Shown piece after piece: positions 23,850 to 34,702 of a DNA stretch of 64,000 nt (the stretch's first letter is position 1; each line of letters opens with the position of its first letter). Both the position numbers and the translations under genes were made by a program. Below the pieces are notes generated by a model. That model saw only the letters and a list, made by a program, of their open reading frames with translations, was not told the DNA's origin and searched no databases. The stretch is from Zantedeschia hybrid cultivar (Eukaryota > Streptophyta > Magnoliopsida > Alismatales > Araceae), in contig JARZZO010000003.1 in the NCBI GenBank assembly GCA_030544215.1, forward strand, positions 19,539,879-19,603,878, read 5' to 3'.

Positions 23850-24002
23850 TCAACCACTCTGATAGTACTCCAAGAGATCTAGGTCAATCTGCAATAGCTC
23901 CTCCCACATGATCCATGTGTCTTCTGTCGACGACCTCCCTCTCCAGTGAACCAGGTAGTACTAATAGGCTCCATCTCTAAAAGTAACAACATACTCGTCC
24001 AG
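23850..24002 (-). pseudogene. Chromodomain at integrase C-terminus
   Basis: The minus strand reads LDEYVVTFRDGAY, a stop, then YYLVHWRGRSSTEDTWIMWE and ELLQIDLDLLEYYQSG before the terminal stop. The YLVxWxGxxxxEDTWxxxxxL pattern is a chromodomain, which directs chromovirus integration to marked chromatin. One in-frame stop (TAT TAG TAC) interrupts it. Confidence 0.85.
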
Positions 24003-24245
24003 TATATGGCCAATATGCTCTTGTCGTACTGGAACGGTGACTAGAAGTGGACTCTCATAGGTGGGGTCACTCTCAAGGGGAGGAGAAGGCTCAAACGGGT
24101 CATTGGGAATCACTGTCCGGTCCCAGTAGACTACCAAATATGAGACGTTGAATGTAGTACTAATACCGTAATCTGGAGTTAGATCTACAACGTAAGCATT
24201 CGGTCCAACTCATTTCAGCACTTTGAATGGACCGTATCCTCTAAC

Positions 24246-25010
24246 CTACAGCTTCTTTATGGTTCCAAAAGCAAACCGTTCAAGTCTGACCCTGATCATC
24301 ATATAGTCGCCCTCTTGGAATTCTTGCTGTCGCAGATGCGTATCTGCCATCCTTTTATACTTTTCATTGTTGATCTCAATGTCACGACGGAGGCTAATAT
24401 GAAGACTCCTAATATGCTCAGCAAGCGACTGTGCAGACTCTGAAATGCGTAAATAAATGGGCAAGAGAACAAGGTCTATGGGTCCTCTAGGTCTATAGCC
24501 TGTGATTATCTTAAATGGATTTATGCATGTAGACCTATTGACCGAACTATTATATACAAACTTAGCATGCTTTAAGACCTGATACCAACTACGAACACAA
24601 TAAATCACCCAGACTTCTATTAACAACCTTAGTATATCCATCAGTTTGAGGGTGGTAAGCAGTAGAGAACTTGAGCTTAGTGCCCAAGAGATACTAAAGA
24701 GTCTTCCAAAAATAACTAACAAATCGCACATCCCTATCATAGACGATGGTCTTCGGCAACTTATGTAAACGAACAACTCCCTCATAAAAGAGATGGGCTA
24801 CTCGAGACACATCAGATGTCTTGGAACATGCATTTTGGAGAACCGATCAATGACTACCAAGATAGAATTGTGCCGACGGACAGTTTGTGGCAGGCCCAAG
24901 ACAAAATCCATACTAACATCCTGCCACAGATGGTCGGGTACGGGAAAGAGTGTACAAGCCAAAATTCTGCTTCTACTTCGTCGTAGCGCAGGTGCGGCAC
25001 TGAGCGACAA
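24246..25010 (-). pseudogene. Chromovirus integrase, catalytic core
   Basis: The core starts with LWQDVSMDFVLGLPQ (first Asp) and IDRFSKM. After a shift, LPKTIVYDRDVRFVSYFW gives the second Asp (about 24738). The third block reads YHPQTDGYTKVVNRSLGDLL, where the family has QTDGQTEVVNRSL, so the catalytic Glu is Lys (codon at 24628-24630). A stop lies between the second and third block. The enzyme is dead on at least two counts. The C-terminal half continues with RYKRMADTHLRQQEFQEGDY type text. Confidence 0.85.
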
Positions 25011-25475
25011 TCTTGGCCACGTCGTGTTTCAGGCTAGGCCAGAAGAAGCTATGCTCAACAAGCTCAATGGTCTTGTTCTGGCCGAAGTGACCAACTAGAC
25101 CACCCGCATGTACCTCCCAGATGAGCAAATTACGGATCGAAGTCTACGGGATGCACAGTCCATCACCTCGAAAAAGTAACCCTCCTGTAAGATGTAATCA
25201 CTGAACTCTCGTGAGAGCCCAGTAAGAAGAGTGGCGTGGATTGGACTAAACTCTGGGCAAGCTTAATACTCCTCACGGAGTCTCTCAAATCCAGTGACCT
25301 CTACGCTGACAACTGATAAGAGTGAATATCGGCGACTCAATGCGTCGGCCACGCGGTTCTCCACGCCTGCCTTGTGTCTCAAGACGAAGGTGTAAACTTG
25401 AAGAAACTCCACCCACCGACTATACCCCGGGTTCAGCTTCTTCTGGACATGGAGGAACCTGAGGGCCTCGTGGTC

Positions 25476-25721
25476 CTAATACAGGACGAACTTTTGCGAC
25501 AGCAGATAATGTCTTCGATACCTCAATGTCTGAACCACCGCATAAAACTCCTTATTATAGGTGGAGTACTTCAGCTTAACATCATTCAATTTCTCGCTGA
25601 AGTATACAACAAGGTGGCCCTCTTGACTCAAAACCCCATCTATGCCAACACAAAAAGCATCACAAGAGACCTCAAATACCTTCGAAAAATCTAACAGACG
25701 AAGAACAAATGCATGGGCCAT
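25476..25721 (-). pseudogene. Chromovirus RNase H domain
   Basis: Encodes FSKVFEVSCDAFCVGIDGVL, SQEGHLVVYFSEKLND and YSTYNKEFYAVVQTLRYRRH. The first acidic residue (CDA) and the YNKEFYAVV helix typical of gypsy RNase H are present. A stop follows at the start of the integrase linker. Confidence 0.87.
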
Positions 25722-25973
25722 GCGCTCCTTAATGTCACGAAAGGCCGAAGCAACGGCCTTCGTCTAAAGAAAGGCTCCCTTCCGAACACAGTCAGTGCTC
25801 AGAGCCATAATAGAGCTGAACATGCGGATGAATCGGCGGTAGAATGTCGCTAAGACGTAAAAACTCCGCACATCATGGATAGACTGTGGCTCGAGCCACT
25901 CTACTATTGTCCTGATTTTCTCCGGGTCAACAGAAACATCCTCAGCTAAAACAATGAACCCCAAGAAAATCAC

Positions 25974-26400
25974 TCAGCCAGTCATGAAAGCACAATTATT
26001 GAGGTTACCGAACAAACTCTCGCGACGAAGGACAAGACATACATGCCGAAGGTGTTTCAGATGATCATCCTTAGAACGGTTGTAAATGAGGATATCGTCT
26101 AAGTACACAACCAGGAAGACACCAATGAACGGTCGCAGTACCTGAGTCCTTAGCTGCATAAAATTACTAGGGGCGTTAGACAACTCAAAGGGCATGACCA
26201 CCTACTCATAGAGCCCATCCTTTATTTTGAAAGACGTCTTCCACTCATCTCCAGGTCAGATCTGGGCTTGGTGATAGCCATTTTTCATATAGATTTTGGA
26301 GAACACCGACTTCCGCCATCATATCAAGCATGTCATTTACGCGGAGAATGGAAAATCGATACTTGACGGTGATGCAATTTATAATGCAACTGTCTACGCA
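25974..26400 (-). pseudogene. Chromovirus reverse transcriptase
   Basis: The palm reads MVMPFELSNAPSNFMQLRTQ then FLVVYLDDILIYNRSKDDHL, with the catalytic YLDD box intact. Upstream fragments (to about 26400) hold the fingers region in other frames with several stops. Further downstream, around 25973-25764, the connection reads FLGFIVLAEDVSVDPEKIRT. Confidence 0.87.
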
Positions 26401-27152
26401 CATCTTCCAGATGCCATCTTTTTTAGGAGCTAAATGCGGGAATGGCGTAAGAGCTCATACTCTCCTTAATGGAACACCTCAAGAGCTCGTCAACCTGCCT
26501 CTGAAGCTCAGAATGCTCAGCGGGGTTCATGCGATAATGCAGCAGGCTGGACAACATGGATCTCAAAATAAGATCGATGGCGTGCCGAATATCACGTATA
26601 GGTGGTAAGCCCTACGGAAGACCCTTTTGAAAGATATCCTGGAACTCCTGAAGAAGAGAGGCGACCTTAGCGAGGTGCTTGCTAGGGGTCTCATCTACAA
26701 CCTCTCTCACCGCAAGTACAAAAACATGCTCACTCTCTTCAATGGCATGCTAAAGCTCCCTGGCGCTGATCAACTGTGAAGTCATAGTAGGAGGTACGCC
26801 AAGGATGGAAGGTGCGCGAGCCAAAGCACTGCTCGACTGGGTCGAGCAGGGAGTGGAAGTGGTGCTTAATAATGCCGTGCCGTGAGTAGCGGGAATGCTA
26901 AAGGGCGTAGCACTAGAAGATGCCACGGCATCGGAGATGGAAGGAACAAAAGAAGAAGAAACAAGAGCATTAAGTAAAGATGCCTATGAGATGAAGACTT
27001 CAACTGGAAGGACTGTAAAGTAATGCGCAGGTCGCCAAATGGAAATATGCACGATTGGACTAACCGTAAAAGACCGCCTCTACATCATAACAGGTCTACG
27101 GCCTGCCAAGGATGAGGCCCCCGACCTCCATCAATAAGATGTTACACTAGAT

Positions 27153-27338
27153 CTAATCCTCATATGGGGGGAAGAAAATCAGAACAAGGCATCTCGTCTG
27201 AATGGGAATAGAGGTAGAGTCCACCCACGATACGTGGTAGGGGCGAGGATGGTCTATAACAGTCAATCCAAGGCGCTCGACGGCTTTAGTGGAGATTGCA
27301 TTGATGCAACTCGCACTGTCCATGATCACTTTACACAC
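27153..27338 (-). pseudogene. Chromovirus aspartic protease fragment
   Basis: Encodes CKVIMDSASCINAISTKAVE then RLGLTVIDHPRPYHVSWVDS. The family's active-site triplet is D-S/T-G; here it reads DSA, so the Gly that shapes the active loop is changed. Confidence 0.8.
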
Positions 27339-27555
27339 CTTATCGCCTACTCGATAATAGGTGTGAAAAATCGCCGTACAACACTAGTCACCACTCTCCT
27401 TAGGCTGAGTCAGGATGCACCAGACGACTCCAAGCTTGCCCCTATCTAGTAAATCCTCAATATCCTCCACCCAAAAATACTCGTGCCGAATACAGCCGAA
27501 CAACTCTTCCCATCAGACTAAAACTCAATAGCCAAATCGGCTCCAGCCTCGTAAG

Positions 27556-29256
27556 TCACATCTTGCACTGCATCGAGATCAACACTCTCGATAGCCAAAG
27601 ACCTAGTGGGACAATGGGAAGGATAGTGGCCAAGCCCCTGGCACATGAAACAACGTCCGCAAAGTCCACTCTCTTGAGATGACTCATCCACAGTCGGGCC
27701 TTCCCCTTATCCTCCCACTTAAAAGGTGAAGCACCAACCGAAGGGCGGACATGTAGGATAGGCTGAGCCGAAATAGGGTCTCTCTGAGGAGGAAAGTGGG
27801 GTCTAGGAAAAGGCTCATGACGAGCAAGCTCGACATGTTTGAAACTAGGACCCCAAAGTTGTGCTCCCGGCGTGGCACATTGATCGAATGGTCGTTGGAA
27901 AGGCAGCCTAACACAGCGGCGAAGCCAACTCCAACTCAAATTGCTTCATCTTAAGCATGATCTATTAGGCATACTCGATGGTCGTCACATGATGTCTAAA
28001 CAACTCATGTTGATAAACTACAATGAAGACCCCTCCGGAAATAGGAAAGAGTCAGTGTGCTCTCCTCTTTAGCTCCACACCGCATCAGTTACTCGTCAAA
28101 CTCGGTAATATACTCAGACACTGAATGAGTCCTATGTGTGCGGTTCTGCCATCGATCGATGAGATGATGGCGATAAGCCAGAGAAACGTACTTCTCGTGA
28201 AGTAACACCTTCATATCCTCCCATGACTCAATAGGCTCCTGATGTCTCTGCTCACGAAGCGCCTCAACATTAGACCAGTAGGTCTGAACCTGGACTGTCA
28301 GCTTCATCGGAGCGAAATGCACTCGGCGAGCATCGGTCATATCCATCCAATCAAAATAACGGTTCATACTGGCCTCCCATTAAAAATAGATCTTCGGGTC
28401 CAATAACCCATCAAATGTGGGAGCCTCAGTACGAGCGGCCCGACGATCATCCTGGTCACCATAATTATGGTAGGGATTCCGTTCATCTCCAAATCCACCC
28501 CGTTCGTCCTGATCTCTCGAGTATCAGGGGTACCTCTGATCATAGCCATAACCCACTCAATCAAATCGATCGTCGCGACCAAACCAATCACCTAGATCAT
28601 GTCAATCAAAGTGGTCATATCGATCATGTCAATCGAATCAATCATCTCTATCGCACCGATCAAAACTGTCAAATCGATCCAACTGACCAACGCGGTCAAG
28701 ATGTTCACCCTGATGCCGTTGTCGCCTCCTATCTACCCCCAATCCAAATCGAGTGGCCTATCCTGCCTCATGAACCTATATGCATCAAGTCGATCAGTGT
28801 AACCCATCTCATCCATAAGATCATAATCAAACCTATCATCCTCGGCTCGCCAGTAAGCTGCCCTATTAGCTCGAGCAAGTGGGTACACAAGTGGAGGTGA
28901 GTTCGCAGGAGGTGACGGGTATTAGCGAGGGCTACGCAGGGTGTGGAGCTGGGGCTAAGATCTCATCCTAGCGGTCAGCCACCCAAACTGGACCCTGGCC
29001 CCGAAGGGTGTCCCGCAGGAGCGGGAGCATCGCCAGCAATCTCTGGACCATACTCTGAAATAGACAGTCTATCATGCACGGTCCGAAGCGACTCTCCAAA
29101 GTGATCGAGGCACTCATCAAGGCAATGGTCCAACTGATCCATCCGGTGCATGAGCTGGCCGAATAACTCAGTCATCTCAAGGACTACATGTGTGCCAGTG
29201 TGTAATCCAACCATGGAAGCAGAATTGTGAAAATCAATACCCCTACGTGTGCGCAT
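27556..29256 (-). pseudogene. Chromovirus gag
   Basis: Starts near 29256 with a Gag N-terminal stretch (LMHRMDQLDHCLDECLDHFG). A retrotrans-gag capsid segment follows at 28367-28089 (YFDWMDMTDARRVHFAPMKL, QVQTYWSNVEALREQR, ITEFDE). It ends with a CCHC zinc knuckle at 27652-27611. Several stops and shifts separate the pieces. Between 28415 and 28800 the sequence is an expanded, irregular GATCGATC-like low-complexity stretch encoding Asp/Arg/His-rich text, an unusual linker region. Confidence 0.82.
27611..27652 (-). pseudogene. Gag zinc knuckle
   Basis: The minus strand encodes CFMCQGLGHYPSHC, an exact C-x2-C-x4-H-x4-C nucleocapsid knuckle that binds RNA. It lies in a frame different from the longest open frame here, showing a frameshift just before it. 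Confidence 0.9.
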
Positions 29257-29430
29257 AAACTGTAAGGTGAACTAGGAGTGCATGCTATAGTGACACTAGT
29301 GTGAAACTGACCCCAAAATGATATGGCATGATGAAATGACAACTAGCATATGGGGAAAATGAGACTAACAAGATAAAGTGCAGCAAGGTACAAAATATGA
29401 AAAATGACAAGCTCTAAATGCTCAACCTTC

Positions 29431-29442
29431 GTTCTGATACCA
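29431..29442 (-). promoter_or_regulatory. Chromovirus primer binding site (tRNA-iMet type)
   Basis: In sense direction, six bases after the 5' LTR, the minus strand reads TGGTATCAGAAC. This matches the common plant primer site TGGTATCAGAGC, complementary to the 3' end of initiator tRNA-Met, except at one base. It marks the start of minus-strand DNA synthesis and fixes the element's orientation. Confidence 0.88.
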
Positions 29443-29448
29443 AAAAGA

Positions 29449-31189
29449 TGATGCGGGACGGTAACCGAAATAGATCCGTCAATTAACCTACAACCGAGAT
29501 CAACAATCAAAACCATAGTGGACAACAATATGCACCATGATCACAGTTTTCCATAAGACCTAGTACGTGAATAAACAAGAAACACAAGCTAAACGAACCG
29601 TCCCTTGCAGAGAATAGCGCGTGGATCGAAGGTAATGAGGACTACCCCTAGCCTAGGGCATCAAGGCTATATAAACAAACTCAAATTCAAGCTACAAGAC
29701 AGGTCGCTCACAAAGATTTAACACACTACCAACAGTGGAATTTTAATAGTGGCTAGGGAACCAAAATATATACCCTCAAGCATGGGAACAAGACTATCGC
29801 CATATAATAAACGAGTAGATCTGTGAGGATGTGCACTATTCTACTGCTAACTTGCCCACTGAATAGTGGGGCACGAGAACCGAGAGTACTAGAAAACACA
29901 TGCCCACTTAAGATGGCCCCCTGCGCTCACAGTTTCTGCTAGAAGAGGCAGACTCCCCAAGTGGGCCTCAGATGGCGCCCGAAGGCCTACAAACAGAGAG
30001 GGAGATGGGTTGCACCGGTCCACGAATTAGTTTCTGGGCACTGCAACTGGTGGGCTACGGACTGGTGACGTGAAGCTGGGCTCCTGAAGGCCGGTCGGGA
30101 ACACTTGGCACAGGTGATGATGCCGACCCAAGCGAACCAGGGCAAGCTAACGCGTGGAGCGCCTAATGATGTCGACGGCGGGCGATGGGATTTGTGGCTA
30201 GTAGCTGGGAGGGCTCGTGTGGGGCACGAACGACGACATCACGAGCGTACGAATCGTCCGGGGCCTCCACGTGGCCTGGGTGATGATGGAGGGAGCAACG
30301 TCCACGCAGGATCGCGCCCAGGCGCAACGCGCGGCACTGCAGATTGATGACAGCGGCAGGGGTCGTGTAAGGCGCATGGCAGCGGTCAGCATCCTATCGC
30401 ACGAAGCTAGGGCGCGGTGGCTCAAGCGACAAGGGGGTCGTCGCGCAAACCAGGGGTGGACGACACATGGTGCCACGGTTAATGGGTCTAGCCCACCTTT
30501 GAGCTCGATCGACGATGTCGGCCTCTTACATGGCGGCGGCGCTTAATGCGGTTGATGATGGTGCCAGACGACGATAACAGGGAAGTAGAGAGGGAAAAGG
30601 CAGAGAGACTAGGAGAGAGAAGAAGCATGAGATGAATGGCGTAGATGTTGAAGAAGGAAGAAGATGACTAGGTGGGGAGAAGCAGACAAACATGAGGGAA
30701 ATAATGGAGGAAGAGGAAGAAGACCAGGGCCTCTCGCCCCTTTCCAACCACACGCCCTTCACGGGATCCACACACATATACACACAAATGCACCTAGCAG
30801 CCAAAAGACCTTTTCCATTGAGCTCATCATTCCCTTTCCCCTTTGGGCATATAAGATTATATATAGAGTCCCAAAAAGACAACCCGAGGTCCATCAAAAG
30901 TCCACAATACCCCTAGGTCCTAAAAAAAGAAAAGTGTTGAAGGAAAAATACAAAAAATAGAAAAATTAACATGGGCCACTAATAGGCCATTCTCTCACCT
31001 AGAGGCCTAAAAACAAAAGAAAATACATCACCTGAGCCTAGTACAAGCCCAACATCACAAAAAAAAGCATAGCAAATGTATCAATACGCATCTCCTAGCC
31101 ACAATGTTGTTCGACCTGTTGCGAACGTCCTGCGGCGGCGGCAAACCTGGGCTGAGACAAAACGGAATCGCGCTCGGATGTCCTCACCA
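29449..31189 (-). repeat. Chromovirus 5' LTR
   Basis: A 1741-bp LTR, TG...CA. It aligns with 17488-23805 after removal of the two insertions there, from the terminal tgatgcgggacggtaacc to the terminal gtcctcacca. It lacks the small GATCGG-rich insert, so it shows the empty site for that insertion at about 30522. Open frames inside it are shadows. Confidence 0.92.
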
Positions 31190-33144
31190 TTATGTCTTCT
31201 GTTTGGACTGATATTGTTAAAGTTGGGTTCCATTTTCATACCATATTCTTTATAGAGTGGGTAATGGGCAACATATTCTTTTCTGGGTGGATAGATGGCT
31301 GGGAGAATGCACATTGAAGGATAGATACCCACAGCTTTATGCTATTGCTGCTACTCAATGGTGTTCAGTGAAGGGTTGCTATGAAATTGTGGGAAATACA
31401 GTCAACTGGTGTGTTCAGTTACAAAGAAACTAGGAAGATTAAGAAATTGAATTTTTTCTTCACTGTTGACTGATCTGCAATCTGCAAAAACATCAAGCTG
31501 ACAAGATGATATGGAGCCCTACGAAAGGAAAACCTACTGTAAAATCCTATCATGAGGTGCTGGAAGGTTGTTGCCTACATATGCTAACAATGAGGTGGTG
31601 TGGAAGGTAAAGGCTCCACTTAAGGTTAAGGCCTTCATGTTATGAGAAGAGGATCATTAGTTCATTACTAAGGTATATAGAACAAGATGGTGCCCTATTG
31701 ACCCGAAAATTTTTCATGCGAAATAATATTATTTAAGCATGCATATGCACATGATTGTGTGGAAAAAAAAAACTACTACATGGCATATGCTCACATTAAT
31801 GTGAGCTCATGATATGGAAAATATGCATAGCACATGTTCATATTCGTATGAGACTATGTTATGCAAAACAAAAATAAATAAACATACACTTATGATATGA
31901 GGGTTAATATTAAATGAAGACCCTCTTATGTGCATGGGAAAACATAGGACTTTATGCATATATTAGGAGGGCAATGGGACAAGAAACATACCTAGGCCAA
32001 GGGGCCCTAATCGAGGATCTTGCAAAGGCCTAAAAACAGCCCCGAATCGCCCCTATATGCTGTCCAAGTGCAGCCCTTAAATCCCCTTGATGGCTCCGAG
32101 GAATAGGCCCAATATGGAGCCCAAAAAACGCAGCAACAAAATACCCCTAATGCTGCAAAATAAGGGCTCACATCAGTCCCGAAATGGGCCTAAATCAGTC
32201 CCGAAATGGGCCCAAAACAGTCTCAAAACTTGCCCAAAATGACCCCAAATGGAGGCCCAATAGCAAGGGAAATAGGCCCAATAAGTGGCCCAATAAGGAG
32301 ACCAAATGAACCCAAAAAATCAGTCCCACAGGGCATCAAAACCTGCAACCCAAGAGGGAAAGCCTCCAAACTCCCAAAGTGGAAATTTCCCAAAATAGAA
32401 ATGAACAAGCCAAGTGGACCCCCTCTCTCTCCCCCTTTATTTAAATGGGAAAGAAGGAGGGAGGAGAGAGAGAGGAGGAACCGGTGGGGGGGGGAGATTA
32501 AAGAGGGGTGAGAATTAATGGGTTCTTAAACCCTTTTCACACTTGTTTAAGAATCCCACACAAGACCCTCATTTAATCCCCCATCTTAACCCCTTTCACA
32601 CTTGGCCAAATGAGAAAATTAATTGGGCAAAGGCTCATTAAGAGTCAAAAATTAAAGAAAACAAAAGAAGAGAGGGAAGGGGAGCACCCCCCTTCTTTTT
32701 TATCAAAAAAAAAAACCCTTCCCAAACTGTACAAGCTTCTCCCAAAGCATACGGCTTTCTAGATGTATATGATGATATCTAGACAGATGGATCTTATATG
32801 AATCATATGATGAAGTACCACATTTAACAATACCTTCTAAGGGGTGGTTAGTCCAAGATGTTGAACAACAAAGTTTAATTTTGGAAAGACACTCTCATTG
32901 TGGGAATGTACACGCGGTGGGAGACCCCCCACCGGTTAGGAACCAGTGGGGGGTCCAAGGCCGGTGGGGGTGTCCACCGGATTCCCCCCCCCCCACTCTC
33001 TCATCTCTCTCATTCTCTCCCTTCTCTTACCCCTCTAGAATAAAATAAAAAATAAAAAAAAGAGAAGGAGAGAGGGAGTAAACGGTGGCACCCCCCACCG
33101 TGGGCTTCTCCGGTGGCACCCCCTACCGGGCCCAATTTCGGGCC

Positions 33145-33152
33145 TATAAATA
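33145..33152 (+). promoter_or_regulatory. TATA box of long solo LTR
   Basis: TATAAATA in the context ggcctataaataggacccc, at the same relative place as in the related LTRs. Confidence 0.6.
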
Positions 33153-34270
33153 GGACCCCATGGTCCTCAATGCAAACACACACAAGGGCATATTCCACCC
33201 TACATACTAAAGGGATGAAAAATTTCTAAGGAGAGATTCTGCTGCGTTCAAGACCAAACTCGGTGTTTTTCACCCGAGTTTGCTGCATTTTGGAAGATCT
33301 TCTCGTCCCGGAGAGCTCTCTTCCTAAAGTTTATTCCTAAGGAGAAGCTCTGCCGAATTGTCTCTTGTAAAAGCCTTCTTCATAAGGCGAAGTTCTGCTG
33401 AAATAAAATTGACTATTTTCATGTCAAAGTGTGTGCATGTGTGTCATCAAATTAAATAATTAATACCATGTTTCAATACTTTAATATATATATTTAATTT
33501 TCTAAATTACTCTTAAAAAAAATGAATTAAAAAATATGTGCATACTCTTAACCCAATCTTGGCCTCACCCCATACATAAATAAGCATAGATTCATAAAAA
33601 TAATATACTTAAATTAAAAATGACTTAAATACCCCTCATGATTAATTAATTAACAAAACCTATAAAAATTATTTAAAATTGGTAAAATGTACATAAATAT
33701 CAGAAAATTCCTGCAAAAATCAGTAAAAATCAAAAACCTAATCTGAAAATCATATAAAACCAAATATGACTTAAATACCCTTCATATATTTAAATTAATT
33801 AATAAAAATTAGTAAACTAAATAAAAATCAGTAAAATTAATAAAAAAATAAGTAATAATCAGTAAAAAACAGAGAACCAAATCTGAAAACATATAAAATT
33901 CCCGAAATGACCAAAATGCCCTAAAACTTAATAAATTACAAAAATACCTTCACCCATAATAAAAATCTGTAAAAATCATAGAAAATTCTTAAAAATATCA
34001 AAATCTCTCATATGCCCAAAATACCCTCCAAACCTTAATAAGATAGGTAAAATTACCAAAATACTCTCAATATGATAAAAATAAATAAAAATCTCAGAAA
34101 AAATATAAAAATAGACTCTAAGTCTAATAAACCCGATTTAAGGTAAAATTACCAAAATACCCCTATAACTTAAATATGTCTAAAATGATCCTAAAACACA
34201 TCCTAAAGGTTTTTCAAGTTTTCCTAAAATACTAAAAAACTTAAAGTAAACATAATACCCTTATCCCCTC

Positions 34271-34440
34271 CAAGGTTTAAAAACTCGGCTCGGATCGGCA
34301 CGGATCGGCCGAGTCGGACCGGTTTTGGGCCGTCCGTGCCGATCCCGAGTAACCTGGCCGAGTCCAGGACTCGGATCGGGTGATCCGAGACCGAATCGGG
34401 CCGGGTCGGCTTGGATCGGCCCGACCCGGCCCCCAACGGC
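34271..34440. repeat. hAT 5' subterminal repeats
   Basis: Repeated CGGATCGG, CCGAGTC and GGTCGG motifs in both orientations within 170 bases of the left end. The right end (38275-38396) has the same kind of array. Confidence 0.75.
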
Positions 34441-34702
34441 TAGTTTGACTAGCCGTTGGGGGTCAACCTAGCCGTTGTTGGCCGTTCCCAAACGGCCAGC
34501 AACGGCTAGTTTGGGCCTTGGGGGTCTATTTAAACCCCCCCAAGGTCCTCCTAAGGCTCCACAAATTTTCTTTGAGCCTCCTAACATTCTTACTCTCTCT
34601 CCCACTCTCTCGATCATAGAATTCTCTCTCCATCTCTCCCACGAGGTCACTTCTAGTCTACTACAAGCTCCGCGATCTCTCAACTTCTTGTGCTGTGAAG
34701 GA

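Larger units (their letters stand above)
17488..31189 (-). mobile_element. Full-length Ty3/gypsy chromovirus
   Basis: A complete LTR retrotransposon on the minus strand. The LTRs start TG and end CA (TGGTGAGGACA to CCGCATCA in sense direction). The 5-bp target duplication ttatg lies at 17483-17487 and 31190-31194. In sense order it has the 5' LTR (31189-29449), a tRNA-iMet type primer site, gag with a CCHC knuckle, protease, reverse transcriptase, RNase H, integrase, a chromodomain, a purine tract and the 3' LTR (23805-17488). The pol order RT-RH-INT places it in Ty3/gypsy, and the C-terminal chromodomain in the chromoviruses. Every domain carries stops or shifts. It is inserted in L1 copy A and its 3' LTR contains a further L1 and a small GATCGG-rich insert. 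Confidence 0.93.

Noticed and set aside
29449..31189. Several 80-120 codon frames in the chromovirus LTR (for example 30217-30546, 30526-30897)
   Set aside because: Their equivalents occur in the other LTR with shifted frames; GC-rich LTR DNA gives chance open frames.
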